Below are positions 20,107 through 27,992 of a stretch of DNA of 64,000 bases, piece after piece. The stretch lies in the NCBI RefSeq assembly GCF_013248975.1, contig NZ_JABRWH010000001.1:3430001-3494000 (forward strand), written 5' to 3'. Made by a program: the position numbers and the translations under genes. The notes below the pieces were generated by a model. The model was not told where the DNA came from and made no database searches. It was given only the letters and a program-made list of their open reading frames with translations. Origin of the DNA: Neobacillus endophyticus. Its GTDB lineage: Bacteria; Bacillota; Bacilli; Bacillales; Cytobacillaceae. The first letter of the stretch is position 1, and the number at the start of each line of letters is the position of its first letter.

Positions 20107-20451
20107 CTATTTTTTTACAATTATGAATTCGATGATTGACGCAATACCTGCAACAGCCAGAATCACTAATAAAGGAAAAATAATTGGGAGAAAAAAATAT
20201 AAAGCAACCACAATAAGGGAACACCACACCCCCATACACCAATGGCAGGTTAATAGTGACCCCATCCAATAACGCCACCCCTTTCCTCTTATTTCCATAT
20301 AATGATTCGTCCTGCCCGACGCATCGACAATCGTATTAATAGATACAAAGGGTTTTCTTAAAAACCAGGTGATTGTATCAAAAACGATTAAATGAGTTAA
20401 ACGAAATGAAGCCAGGGCCAATATAGCCAGATGAATCCAAGAAATATTCAT
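20107..20451 (-). CDS. DUF1360 family sporulation membrane protein (YjcA-like)
   Basis: A 114-aa protein with two or three membrane segments. The DUF1360 hallmarks are LASFRLTHLIVFDT, a basic RKPF segment, and the cysteine motif LLTCHWCMGVWCS before the C-terminal helices. In B. subtilis YjcA is a sporulation protein of unknown role. I start at the ATG giving MNISWIHL, with GGAAGTGA upstream. The frame extends six codons further without a better site. The two closely spaced cysteine pairs could bind metal or form disulfides, which is an inference. Confidence 0.82.
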   Translation of the reverse strand: MNISWIHLAILALASFRLTHLIVFDTITWFLRKPFVSINTIVDASGRTNHYMEIRGKGWRYWMGSLLTCHWCMGVWCSLIVVALYFFLPIIFPLLVILAVAGIASIIEFIIVKK

Positions 20452-20645
20452 CAAAATTATCACTTCCATTTTCTACTCTTTTGTTAGTATCTAATGCTCA
20501 AAATTAACTGGATGCTTGGACTAACTTCCATCGGCAGTATAACTATTTTAAAAAAATAATGGAAACGACTAATCGACAGCCTATACACGTTGGACATGCT
20601 ACGCATTTAATATATCAAACACTAAAATTATTAGGAGGTTTTGAG

Positions 20646-21935
20646 TTGGGAAAGAAAATCTTTGTGAAATGTGGACAATCCATTAATGCAGCGATTGCCG
20701 TCGCAAATCCAGGTGATGCCATTATCGTTGAAGAATGTGTATATCACGAAGCAGTAGTGGTAGATAAAAATGATATCCGCCTCGTTAGCGAAGAACCACA
20801 TGAGGCAGTGCTGGATGGCAAAGGATTACCGCCAGGATCAAATGGTATTACCATTATTGCACCAGGTGTCGAGGTCAACGGATTTAAAATCCGAAACTAT
20901 ACTGGTGATGGGATCTTTGTCGGTGATGCAGCAAGATCTGTAAAACTAATCGATAACAAAATCCACGATATTATAAGAAACGGGATCGAAATAAACAACC
21001 TTTTTGGCGAAGTTCTGGTTTGGAAAAACAGTGTTGAGGATATTGGAGGAAATGGAATATTTTCCAATTTGAGTGCCAATTCTTACATCCAAAATAAAAT
21101 TGAGGATGTTGGGGGATTTGGAATATTTGGCCGATGCTGCAACACGGCTCATCAAAATGAAATTGTGAATTCAGGGAGTATGGGCATTAATTTCATCAAC
21201 TGTTGTAATTTTGTGACTGAGAATAAGGTGGTGAATAGTGGAGACACAGGTATATCTGCAGGGGTCGGCGGCAGCAACGGGGTGCTTCGAAATCTGGTGG
21301 AAAACAGTGCAAGTTTCGGGATCATTTTGGGACCTGGGGAAGATAGCCTCGCATATGGTAATCATGTCAAGAACAGCGTTAATATCGGTATTAAATCTGC
21401 AACCGGGGAGGACCTTATCATGGGTAATACCGTATCCGATAGCGGAAGCAATGGTATCGATGGGGGCTTGTTTGGTTTTGAAATAATCCTGAAAAATCTT
21501 GTCAAAAAGAGCAGGGGCACAGGAATTAACGTGTATGGGCGCTTTAATATTACAGAGAAAAATACTGTTGTGAATAATAAAAATGGGATTGTAACTAATA
21601 CTGGCAATAATGCTCAAGTGGATAACTTTATGCTGCAAAATGAAGTGGAATACAGCGTTGAAGATGGAATAAGAATTAATGCAACTAATAACAGATCCCA
21701 TGTAGCAGAAAATGACGTTGAAAATAGCGGTAATAACGGAGTAGATGTATTTAGCGGCTTTAACAATATTGAGAACAATGAAATTGAAAAAAACAGGGTA
21801 GGGATCAATATTGAACCAACCGCCACTGATAACTTTGTAGCTCGAAATGAGCTAGAGAATAATGGCAAGAATATCATAAATAACGGTGCCGACACAATCT
21901 TCTTTAAAAATAAAATAGATAAGGAGGATAAATAA
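20646..21935 (+). CDS. Right-handed parallel beta-helix repeat protein, copy 1
   Basis: A 429-aa protein of NosD/pectate-lyase-like beta-helix repeats. The N-terminal part reads KIFVKCGQSINAAIAVANPGDAII, the usual cap of such proteins. It is followed by about 15 coils of roughly 22 residues built on the pattern V-x-x-S-G-x-x-G-I. No signal peptide is visible. I use the TTG at 20646, 7 nt after AGGAGG, because copy 2 has its ATG at the same place (GKKIFV). The frame extends 29 codons upstream without support. Cys-Cys pairs stand at equivalent places in two successive coils (21135 and 21201). The stop codon is directly followed by the GTG of the 58-aa gene. The function is unknown; a carbohydrate-binding, enzymatic or spore-surface role is possible. 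Confidence 0.85.
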   Translation: MGKKIFVKCGQSINAAIAVANPGDAIIVEECVYHEAVVVDKNDIRLVSEEPHEAVLDGKGLPPGSNGITIIAPGVEVNGFKIRNYTGDGIFVGDAARSVKLIDNKIHDIIRNGIEINNLFGEVLVWKNSVEDIGGNGIFSNLSANSYIQNKIEDVGGFGIFGRCCNTAHQNEIVNSGSMGINFINCCNFVTENKVVNSGDTGISAGVGGSNGVLRNLVENSASFGIILGPGEDSLAYGNHVKNSVNIGIKSATGEDLIMGNTVSDSGSNGIDGGLFGFEIILKNLVKKSRGTGINVYGRFNITEKNTVVNNKNGIVTNTGNNAQVDNFMLQNEVEYSVEDGIRINATNNRSHVAENDVENSGNNGVDVFSGFNNIENNEIEKNRVGINIEPTATDNFVARNELENNGKNIINNGADTIFFKNKIDKEDK

Positions 21936-22112
21936 GTGAATAATGATCTATTGTTTTTAATTTATAGTGCCCAAAGGGGTACAACCCCTCCGGAGGTCAT
22001 TTTCCAATTTATTCGGGAAATGCAAGACCTTGGATTTCAAATCGAAGTGTCCAATCAAGGTGACGGTGCATTAAGGTATATTCTTCATAGAAATGCTGAG
22101 GTTACGAACTAG
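21936..22112 (+). CDS. 58-aa protein of unknown function, paired with beta-helix copy 1
   Basis: This small gene starts at a GTG with AAGGAGG 8 nt upstream, inside the end of the beta-helix gene, and abuts its TAA stop, so translation is probably coupled. The product is 58 aa without membrane segments. It aligns over its whole length with the product of 23445-23621. Shared blocks are a PPE turn, an amphipathic helix with LGFQI, and SNQGDG-LRY-L-RN at the C-terminus. The conservation at protein level between two divergent copies, with the same start signal, supports a real gene. I do not recognise the family. Confidence 0.8.
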   Translation: MNNDLLFLIYSAQRGTTPPEVIFQFIREMQDLGFQIEVSNQGDGALRYILHRNAEVTN

Positions 22113-22153
22113 TTAAACAATCATAAAACATTAAAATATTAGGAGGTTTTGAA

Positions 22154-23431
22154 ATGGGAAAGAAAATCTTTGTGTTGTGTGGACAATCTATTAATGCAGC
22201 GATTGCCATCGCCAATCCGGGCGATGCGATTATCGTTGAAGATTGTGTTTACCACGAAAATGTAGTGGTGAATAAAAATGATATTCGCCTCGTTGCCGCA
22301 CATCCACATGGGGCAATTCTCGATGGCACGGGCGCGCCCGGTATCGGAATTTTGATAACTGCAAGTGGAGTGGAGGTTAACGGATTTGTGATTCGTAATT
22401 ATTCAGGTGATGGGATCCTCGTGCTTAGTAGTTCGGTCTCGGATAGACTGATCAATAACAATATCCATAACATTGGCCTAAATGGTGTCGAAATACAGAC
22501 TCCTCAAGGCGAACACCTTATATGGAAAAATAATATTAAAGATATTGTGAGTAATGGAATATTTTCTACTGGTTTTGGGTGTTGCAATGCATACATCCAA
22601 AATGAAGTTGAACGTGTTGGCGGTTTTGGAATCTCGACTGGATGCTGTAGCTTCATTCATCAAAATGAAGTCGAGAATACCGGGAATATAGCCATTGATG
22701 CCCATAGCTGTTGCAATGCTATTACCGAGAATAAGGTGATGCATAGTGGGAACATCGGTATTTCCGCTACCGGCTGCTGCAGCCCAGTAGTCAGCAATCA
22801 GGTGGAAAACAGTGGAAGTGACGGGATCTTTGCGATTGACTTTGATAATTTTGTTGTCGATAATCATGTCAAACATAGCTTGGGTACCGGCATAAGAGCG
22901 GATTTCAGCGGCGATGACATTTTCTATGGAAATACAGTGTCCGATAGCGGTATTAATGGAATTGATGGGGGAATTTTTGGTTTTGATACGATGATCGGCA
23001 ATCATGTAGAAAAGAGCAGAGGCATTGGAATCAATGTATTGGGTATATTTAATAATGCCGTGGGAAATACGGTCTTGAAAAACCAAGATGGGATTGCCAT
23101 TAATCCTGGAATTGGGATTCCAAATGTTGATAACTGGATCCTGCAAAATGAAGTTGAACGTAACAGTGTGGACGGGATTTTCATTAATGCAGCAAATGAT
23201 AGAACTGTTGTAGCTGAAAATGAAGTTGAAAAGAACAATGTTAACGGAATTCACGTATTTAGCAGTTTTGACAACATTGAGAACAATGAAATCGAGAACA
23301 ACAGTATAGGTATTAATATCGAACCCAGTGCCGTCGATACGTTTGTTGCTAGGAACGAACTGGAGGATAATGATAAGAATGTCGTGAATAACGGCGTCAA
23401 TACGATTTTCTTTCAAAACGAAAAGGATTAA
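22154..23431 (+). CDS. Right-handed parallel beta-helix repeat protein, copy 2
   Basis: A 425-aa paralogue of the gene at 20646, with the same cap (KIFVLCGQSINAAIAIANPGDAII) and similar 22-residue coils throughout. The ATG at 22154 follows AGGAGG by 7 nt, and the leader sequence around it (TTAGGAGGTTTTGA) is the same as in copy 1. Four Cys-Cys pairs occur at 21-22-residue spacing between 22580 and 22780, against two in copy 1, forming a ladder on one face of the predicted helix. It is separated from the first 58-aa gene by only 41 nt with no visible promoter, so all four genes are likely co-transcribed. The function is unknown. Confidence 0.86.
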   Translation: MGKKIFVLCGQSINAAIAIANPGDAIIVEDCVYHENVVVNKNDIRLVAAHPHGAILDGTGAPGIGILITASGVEVNGFVIRNYSGDGILVLSSSVSDRLINNNIHNIGLNGVEIQTPQGEHLIWKNNIKDIVSNGIFSTGFGCCNAYIQNEVERVGGFGISTGCCSFIHQNEVENTGNIAIDAHSCCNAITENKVMHSGNIGISATGCCSPVVSNQVENSGSDGIFAIDFDNFVVDNHVKHSLGTGIRADFSGDDIFYGNTVSDSGINGIDGGIFGFDTMIGNHVEKSRGIGINVLGIFNNAVGNTVLKNQDGIAINPGIGIPNVDNWILQNEVERNSVDGIFINAANDRTVVAENEVEKNNVNGIHVFSSFDNIENNEIENNSIGINIEPSAVDTFVARNELEDNDKNVVNNGVNTIFFQNEKD

Positions 23432-23444
23432 GGAGGATAAATAA

Positions 23445-23621
23445 GTGATTAACGATGTACTAGTTTTGAAGTATAGCGGCCAGAGTGGTGCACAACCCCC
23501 TGAAAATATTATAAAACTTGTTCAAGAGTTGCAAAACCTTGGGTTTCAGATTCAAATATCCAACCAAGGGGACGGTACATTAAGGTATGTTCTACAAAGA
23601 AATACTGAAAAGACTGGCTAA
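23445..23621 (+). CDS. 58-aa protein of unknown function, paired with beta-helix copy 2
   Basis: A 58-aa paralogue of the product of 21936-22112. The GTG start and the AAGGAGGATAAATAA leader are identical to copy 1, but the upstream stop lies 13 nt before the start instead of abutting it. The conserved residues are PPE, LGFQIQISNQGDG, LRY and RN. No signal peptide or membrane helix is visible. It is the last gene of the four-gene cassette before the terminator at 23835. Confidence 0.8.
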   Translation: MINDVLVLKYSGQSGAQPPENIIKLVQELQNLGFQIQISNQGDGTLRYVLQRNTEKTG

Positions 23622-23834
23622 AAGTTGAACTTCTGCGGAAAATCTTGTTTAAGTAAGATCTGACAATCTTCGAAGACAATAAACCATTGGTATAAAAAAA
23701 CATCATCTGACAAAATAATATTGTCTTTTACCAAAAACAGAATAGGGCAATGCAGAAGTGCACCTAGACCTGTTCTATGGTTTTACCCTAAAACGGACGG
23801 ATTTATGAAGAAATCAAGCTAAATGAGACAAAGG

Positions 23835-23879
23835 AAAAACACCCCTTAAGTCGTAATTATGACTTAAGGGGTGTTTTTC
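23835..23879 (+). terminator. Strong terminator ending the beta-helix cassette
   Basis: Stem ACACCCCTTAAGTC/GACTTAAGGGGTGT (14 bp, perfect) with an 8-nt loop, flanked by A and T runs. The 23622-24059 stretch holds this hairpin and otherwise no gene I can support. Confidence 0.92.
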
Positions 23880-24059
23880 TTATTGGGATGAACAAGAACT
23901 TTCTTCCTCAATCAGACGCTCATTTCAATTTAATCCACGTTCTTGCTTGTGGTGTTGAAATGGATAATATTTTATGAAAAATGAAGAAAGTCAGCCATGT
24001 TATTAACTTGGTAATCCTTAAAGCTAAATTAAAATGTATAAAGAAATACCAAAAGTCAC

Positions 24060-24562
24060 CTGTTTTGTTTGTAAAATTTAAGCTTGATGAAAATACTGAT
24101 ATGGGACCACTTATTAACGAGGAAGCAGCTAAAAGGGTGGACTAATCAGTTTATGAAGCATTGTCAAATGGAGCGAATCTCTTGATGGGAGGGAAAAGAA
24201 ATGGAAATTTCTATACTCCTACTCTTCTTGAGAATGTACCCTACAATTCGAGATTATGTTACGAAGAAATTTACGGTCCAGTGACAATTATTGAAAGTTT
24301 TACGAACTTTGAAGATGCAGTCAACCGTGCAAATTCATTAGACTATGGTTTGCAAGCTGCCATTTTCACTCAAATTTAGAGACGGCATTTAAAGGAATGG
24401 CTAATTTAAATGTAGGGGGCAGTTATGATCAATGAAAGTACGGATTATCGTATAGATGCGATGCCTTTTGGGGGGACAAAAGGATCGGGATTGGGCCGTG
24501 AAGGAGTGGCCTTTACTTTGATGGAAATGACAGAACCAAAACTCGTTTGTTTTAACATCTAA
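24060..24562 (+). pseudogene. Aldehyde dehydrogenase remnant (C-terminal third)
   Basis: Reading in shifting frames gives consecutive aldehyde dehydrogenase pieces: ENTDMGPLINEEAAKRV, then a TAA stop, then GANLLMGGKR...TPTLLENVP and the catalytic-region EEIYGPVTIIESF. A further stop and a frameshift near 24380-24420 follow, and then [15 protein letters not shown] to a final stop at 24562. The N-terminal two thirds, including the catalytic cysteine segment, are missing. Two in-frame stops plus a frameshift show that it is dead. It was probably of the succinate-semialdehyde/glutarate-semialdehyde type ([19 protein letters not shown]). Confidence 0.88.
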
Positions 24563-24678
24563 TCAATATACCGATAAAAATTACTAAGGTCTCCAGAAAT
24601 CTTTGTTTTAGCGATGACATCCGCTTCTAAATTTCTATTTCAAACCTAGGATCTCCTAAAAAAGGTGTAAAACTTTTT

Positions 24679-24707
24679 TTGACTCCGTAGTCAATAATTG
24701 ATAAAAT
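24679..24707 (+). promoter_or_regulatory. tetR promoter overlapping palindromic operator
   Basis: The perfect palindrome TTGACTCCGTAGTCAA (24679-24694) contains the -35 TTGACT. With a 17-bp spacer follows TAAAAT (24702-24707). The same palindrome recurs three times before the ene-reductase gene, so this is probably the TetR autoregulatory site. Confidence 0.75.
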
Positions 24708-24713
24708 ACTTAC

Positions 24714-25295
24714 ATGAGTAGACCTAGAGAATTTGATATCAATCATGCACTGTACAAGTCAATGGAAGTGTTCTGGACGAAAGGCTTTAAGTCGACCTCC
24801 TTGGAGGATCTGACAAGTGCAACGCAGGTTAAGAAGCAAAGTTTGTATTGTGTGTTCGAAAACAAGCGATCCTTGTTTTTAAAAGCGTTGGCGCTGTATC
24901 GGGAACAAGCGGTAGCAGTGTTAGAGGAGCTCGTCTCCCAGGAAACGTCTCCTTTGGAAAAATTGAAGTCCATACGCGACTTTATGCTATGTAAAGACAA
25001 AGAAACTATTCACAGAGGATGCTTTATTGTGAATTCCTCGCTGGAATTCGGAACTGATGACGAGGAAGTAACCCGCGTAGTAGAGTCGATGTTCGCGGAT
25101 ATAGAACAAATACTCGAGAAGGTAATCCGTAGTGGTCAGGAGCAGCAATTGATTACAAAACGGCATACAAGCAAAGAGCTTGCTGCTTATCTGAACAACG
25201 CTATTGTTGGTGCAAGAATCATGGAGAAGTCAGGTGCTTCCCTTGAGCGGATCGAGGCAGTCTTACGCACATCATTTGCGTTGATTGCAACTTGA
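24714..25295 (+). CDS. TetR/AcrR family transcriptional regulator
   Basis: A 193-aa repressor with an N-terminal helix-turn-helix (residues 1-50: MSRPREFDINHALYKSMEVF, then GFKSTSLEDLTSATQVKKQSLY) and a C-terminal ligand domain of the TetR_C type containing the MLCKDKETIHRGCFIVNSSLEF pattern in part. The ATG lies only 7 nt after the -10 hexamer and has no Shine-Dalgarno sequence, so the mRNA may be leaderless. The MSRPREFD start fits the family, which argues against a downstream start. It probably represses itself and the ene-reductase gene at 25638 through the repeated TTGACT-N4-AGTCAA sites. Confidence 0.9.
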   Translation: MSRPREFDINHALYKSMEVFWTKGFKSTSLEDLTSATQVKKQSLYCVFENKRSLFLKALALYREQAVAVLEELVSQETSPLEKLKSIRDFMLCKDKETIHRGCFIVNSSLEFGTDDEEVTRVVESMFADIEQILEKVIRSGQEQQLITKRHTSKELAAYLNNAIVGARIMEKSGASLERIEAVLRTSFALIAT

Positions 25296-25316
25296 TCCCC
25301 TTTTTTTTCGAAGTTT

Positions 25317-25332
25317 TTGACTGTGTGGTCAA
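25317..25332. promoter_or_regulatory. TetR operator copy 2
   Basis: TTGACTGTGTGGTCAA matches the palindrome TTGACT-N4-AGTCAA with one change. It lies 22 bp after the tetR stop. Confidence 0.6.
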
Positions 25333-25394
25333 TAAAATGGCTAAAATGATCATTGTGAATTAACGGTAAAGAATATTGTTTTTTTACTTCATTA

Positions 25395-25410
25395 TTAACT
25401 GATTAGTCAA
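25395..25410. promoter_or_regulatory. TetR operator copy 3
   Basis: TTAACTGATTAGTCAA matches the palindrome with one change. AT-rich sequence with a TATAAT at 25416-25421 follows. Confidence 0.55.
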
Positions 25411-25561
25411 ATATATATAATTTGTTGATAAAGTGAATGAAAGGAGGTGGTTTTCTGCCACAGTCTCAAATTTGAGCAGATGATTGTGAGCAAAAGCTAT
25501 GGGCTGAATTAATGATCATCGTTAGTTTACATTGAAAAGTTGATATTTTTTTGCATTATTT

Positions 25562-25577
25562 TTGACTGAGTAGTCAA
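25562..25577. promoter_or_regulatory. TetR operator copy 4 / promoter of the ene-reductase gene
   Basis: The perfect palindrome TTGACTGAGTAGTCAA includes a -35 TTGACT. A -10-like TATATA follows at 25584-25589 (16-bp spacer), 49 bp before the start codon. The architecture is the same as at the tetR promoter. Confidence 0.75.
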
Positions 25578-25637
25578 AAAAGCTATATAGTAATATGTGT
25601 GATAAAAATAAACATTTATAATTTGGAGGTTGTTGTT

Positions 25638-26678
25638 ATGAGTTATTCTCAAACAGTTCAGGCGTTGTTTAAACCATTCACTATCGGGAATCTGTCTCTG
25701 TCTAATCGCATTGTGATGGCACCGATGACCCGACAATTTTCTCCGAACGGAGTGCCAGGTTTGGATGTTGCCAACTATTATCGCCGCAGGGCTGAAAATG
25801 GTGTTGGACTAATAGTTACAGAAGGTACTGTGATCAATCACCCAGATTCGTCCAATCAAGTTAATGTTCCGAACTTCTTTGGTAAAGATGCACTAAACGG
25901 TTGGGCAAACGTAGTGAAGGCGGTACACGAGGTGGGAGGACGTATTATACCGCAGATTTGGCATATGGGAGCACGTGGCAATGTTAATGATTATTCGGAA
26001 ACGGATATTGCCGCAATAATCCTCGCTTTTGCACAAGCAGCTTTCGAAGCCAAGCAGCTTGGTTTCGACGGCATCGAACTCCACGGTGCGCACGGATATT
26101 TGATCGACCAATTCTTTTGGGAGAAAACCAACCAACGCACTGACAAATATGGCGGCGACATGCTTGCACGCACCCGTTTTGCAGTGGAGGTGATCGAGGC
26201 TTGCCGCCGTGCCGTCGGGCCTGATTTCCCAATCGTGCTGCGTTTTTCACAATGGAAATCTACAGATTACACTGCGAAATTAGCTGAAACACCTGAATTA
26301 CTGGAACAGTTCTTGGCGCCATTAGTCGATGCAGGAGTTGATATTTTTCACTGTTCAACTCGCCGTTTCTGGGAACCTGAATTCGAAGATTCTGATTTGA
26401 ATCTTGCTGGCTGGACAAAAAAACTGACAGGAAAACCTACGATAACTGTCGGATCAGTCGGGCTCGATAATGATTTTATGAGTACCTTTACCAAAGGAAA
26501 AGAAGCCAATAATACCAAGATCGAAGGATTAATCGAGAAGCTTGAGCGTGAAGAATTTGATCTAGTCGCCATAGGCCGATCATTATTGGTTGATCCTGCT
26601 TGGGTAAACAAGATCCGTGATGGACGGACGAACGAATTGATTCCGTTTACGTCTGAGGCAGTGAAGGTACTATATTAA
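25638..26678 (+). CDS. Old Yellow Enzyme family NADH:flavin oxidoreductase
   Basis: FMN-dependent ene-reductase that reduces activated C=C bonds. The TIM-barrel motifs are visible: NRIVMAPMTR (FMN-binding first strand), PQIWHMGARG, the active-site histidine region FDGIELHGAHGYLIDQFFW, RTDKYGGD, and VAIGRSLLVDPAWV near the end. I use the ATG at 25638 after TTGGAGG; the upstream frame start at 25599 lacks a site. The length of 346 aa is short for the group. Between WHMGARG and SETDIA about 30 residues found in relatives, the usual loop with PSP/REM-type residues, appear to be missing in frame. It is preceded by four TetR operator copies and probably induced by electrophiles. Confidence 0.88.
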   Translation: MSYSQTVQALFKPFTIGNLSLSNRIVMAPMTRQFSPNGVPGLDVANYYRRRAENGVGLIVTEGTVINHPDSSNQVNVPNFFGKDALNGWANVVKAVHEVGGRIIPQIWHMGARGNVNDYSETDIAAIILAFAQAAFEAKQLGFDGIELHGAHGYLIDQFFWEKTNQRTDKYGGDMLARTRFAVEVIEACRRAVGPDFPIVLRFSQWKSTDYTAKLAETPELLEQFLAPLVDAGVDIFHCSTRRFWEPEFEDSDLNLAGWTKKLTGKPTITVGSVGLDNDFMSTFTKGKEANNTKIEGLIEKLEREEFDLVAIGRSLLVDPAWVNKIRDGRTNELIPFTSEAVKVLY

Positions 26679-26720
26679 GCTTCCTTTTGAGTTGATTACC
26701 AGTCTGAAAAACTATCAAAA

Positions 26721-26917
26721 GACTGCCGGGACCCCTTGATGGCTACTTATATTGAAAATGGTGTTTTCCCTGGATGTATTTATGGAATCCGATTGATGTG
26801 GGATATGCAGCAAGATATACCGCCAACGCATTAGTAGAAGGTAAAATCACCTGAAAAGCCGGCGATCCATTTAAATTTGATATGAGCAATATTGAGAAAT
26901 GGAAGAATGTTTACTAA
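26721..26917 (+). pseudogene. Remnant of a sugar ABC transporter substrate-binding protein
   Basis: Two frames together give a C-terminal fragment resembling RhaS/autoinducer-type periplasmic binding proteins: MATYIENGVFPG, then after a frameshift WNPIDVGYAARYTANALVEGKIT, a TGA stop, then KAGDPFKFDMSNIEKWKNVY and the final stop. It has no start signal and two disruptions. The assignment rests on the LWNPIDVGY-like motif and is tentative. Confidence 0.5.
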
Positions 26918-26938
26918 TAAAAATATATCATTAATTGC

Positions 26939-26976
26939 AGAAAAAGCTTATAAATGCAAGTTTATAAGCTTTTTCT
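26939..26976. terminator. Bidirectional terminator between the remnant and lysR
   Basis: Perfect 16-bp stem AGAAAAAGCTTATAAA/TTTATAAGCTTTTTCT with a 6-nt loop. It works in either direction and closes the LysR gene on the minus strand. Confidence 0.85.
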
Positions 26977-26997
26977 GAATTTAGTTTTCGGGGGTAT

Positions 26998-27879
26998 TCA
27001 ATTTTTCGATAGCGTTCCAAAATAGTCTACAACCACCTCACGGAATTCGAGAGCAGCTCGTGAAATATACCGATTCTTGTTCCATAATAAAGCTATCTCC
27101 CTCACCAATTCGTGATCCTCAACTTGAAGATATTTAATATTTTCCCGTGAATTCATTGCCGTGCTTGGTATGAAGGCAATCCCAATTCCAGCTTCCACTA
27201 GAGCACTTAGCCTGGCAGGCTCATTTCCCTCATACACGTAATGAAGTACAAATCCAGCTGAGTGGCATACTGAGTCCACTAAATCACGAGTACGATAGCC
27301 CCTCTTTACACCGACAAACCATTCATCCTTAAGTTCTTTCAAGGATACGCTGCTTCGTTCTGCCAGCCGATGCTCCATTGGTACAGCTACATGGATGGGA
27401 TCGATGTATACGATTTGACATTCAATTTCATCACCTTTGATGGGAGGGGAGGATAAGCAGAAATCGACCTCTCCTCGATAAAGAAGTGTAATCATTTCCT
27501 GTGTGGTCAGCATTTGCACATGGAATTGGATATGGGGATGCTTTTTCCGAAACTCTCGAAGGATATTTGGCAAGGTGCTTGCGTTGGTTACAGCCAATTC
27601 GATGGTACCGTGGTCAGGGCTGGTCAAATCACTAATTTCCTGCTTCCCCTGTTCCAATTCAAACAAAGCCTTTTCAGCACGGCGGAGGAATCTTCTTCCG
27701 ATCTCATTCAATCGCAGCTTCCTTCCTGTACGATCAAATAAAGGAGCGCCAAGGTCCTCCTCCAAACGTTGAATCGTTTTACTTAGCGACGATTGAGTTA
27801 CGTGAAGACTACGAGCAGCTTCTGTCATATGTTCCAATCTAGCTACTGCGAGAAAATATTGTAGCTGAAGAAGTTCCAT
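26998..27879 (-). CDS. LysR family transcriptional regulator
   Basis: A 293-aa LTTR. The N-terminal winged helix is MELLQLQYFLAVARLEHMTEAA onwards, with SLHVTQSSLSKTIQRLEEDLG as recognition helix (residues 20-42). The C-terminal periplasmic-binding-like effector domain spans about 90-290. It is divergent from the MFS gene at 27993 with 113 bp between, a classic LTTR-target layout, so it probably controls that transporter. The effector is unknown. It resembles the CynR/GltC-like group in general form only. Confidence 0.93.
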   Translation of the reverse strand: MELLQLQYFLAVARLEHMTEAARSLHVTQSSLSKTIQRLEEDLGAPLFDRTGRKLRLNEIGRRFLRRAEKALFELEQGKQEISDLTSPDHGTIELAVTNASTLPNILREFRKKHPHIQFHVQMLTTQEMITLLYRGEVDFCLSSPPIKGDEIECQIVYIDPIHVAVPMEHRLAERSSVSLKELKDEWFVGVKRGYRTRDLVDSVCHSAGFVLHYVYEGNEPARLSALVEAGIGIAFIPSTAMNSRENIKYLQVEDHELVREIALLWNKNRYISRAALEFREVVVDYFGTLSKN

Positions 27880-27992
27880 TTCGTGCCCTCCATTTATTCC
27901 TTTAAGTCAATGAAATCATAACATAAAATGCGTTGGAGTAAATATTCGATTTCAAGTACGATATCATTAAAACACTTGGGGGGGACTTAAAA

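Noticed and set aside
20048..20272. A plus-strand frame opposite the DUF1360 gene
   Set aside because: It covers the antisense of a recognisable membrane protein and has no start signal.
22478..23416. A 312-codon open frame on the minus strand across beta-helix copy 2
   Set aside because: It is the antisense shadow of a repetitive coding sequence; it has no ribosome binding site, no recognisable domain, and the plus-strand gene has a clear start, family and paralogue.
20646..23431. Possible CRISPR-like or tandem DNA repeat
   Set aside because: The regularity is at protein level (22-residue beta-helix coils); the DNA units vary too much to be CRISPR repeats and lie in open reading frames.
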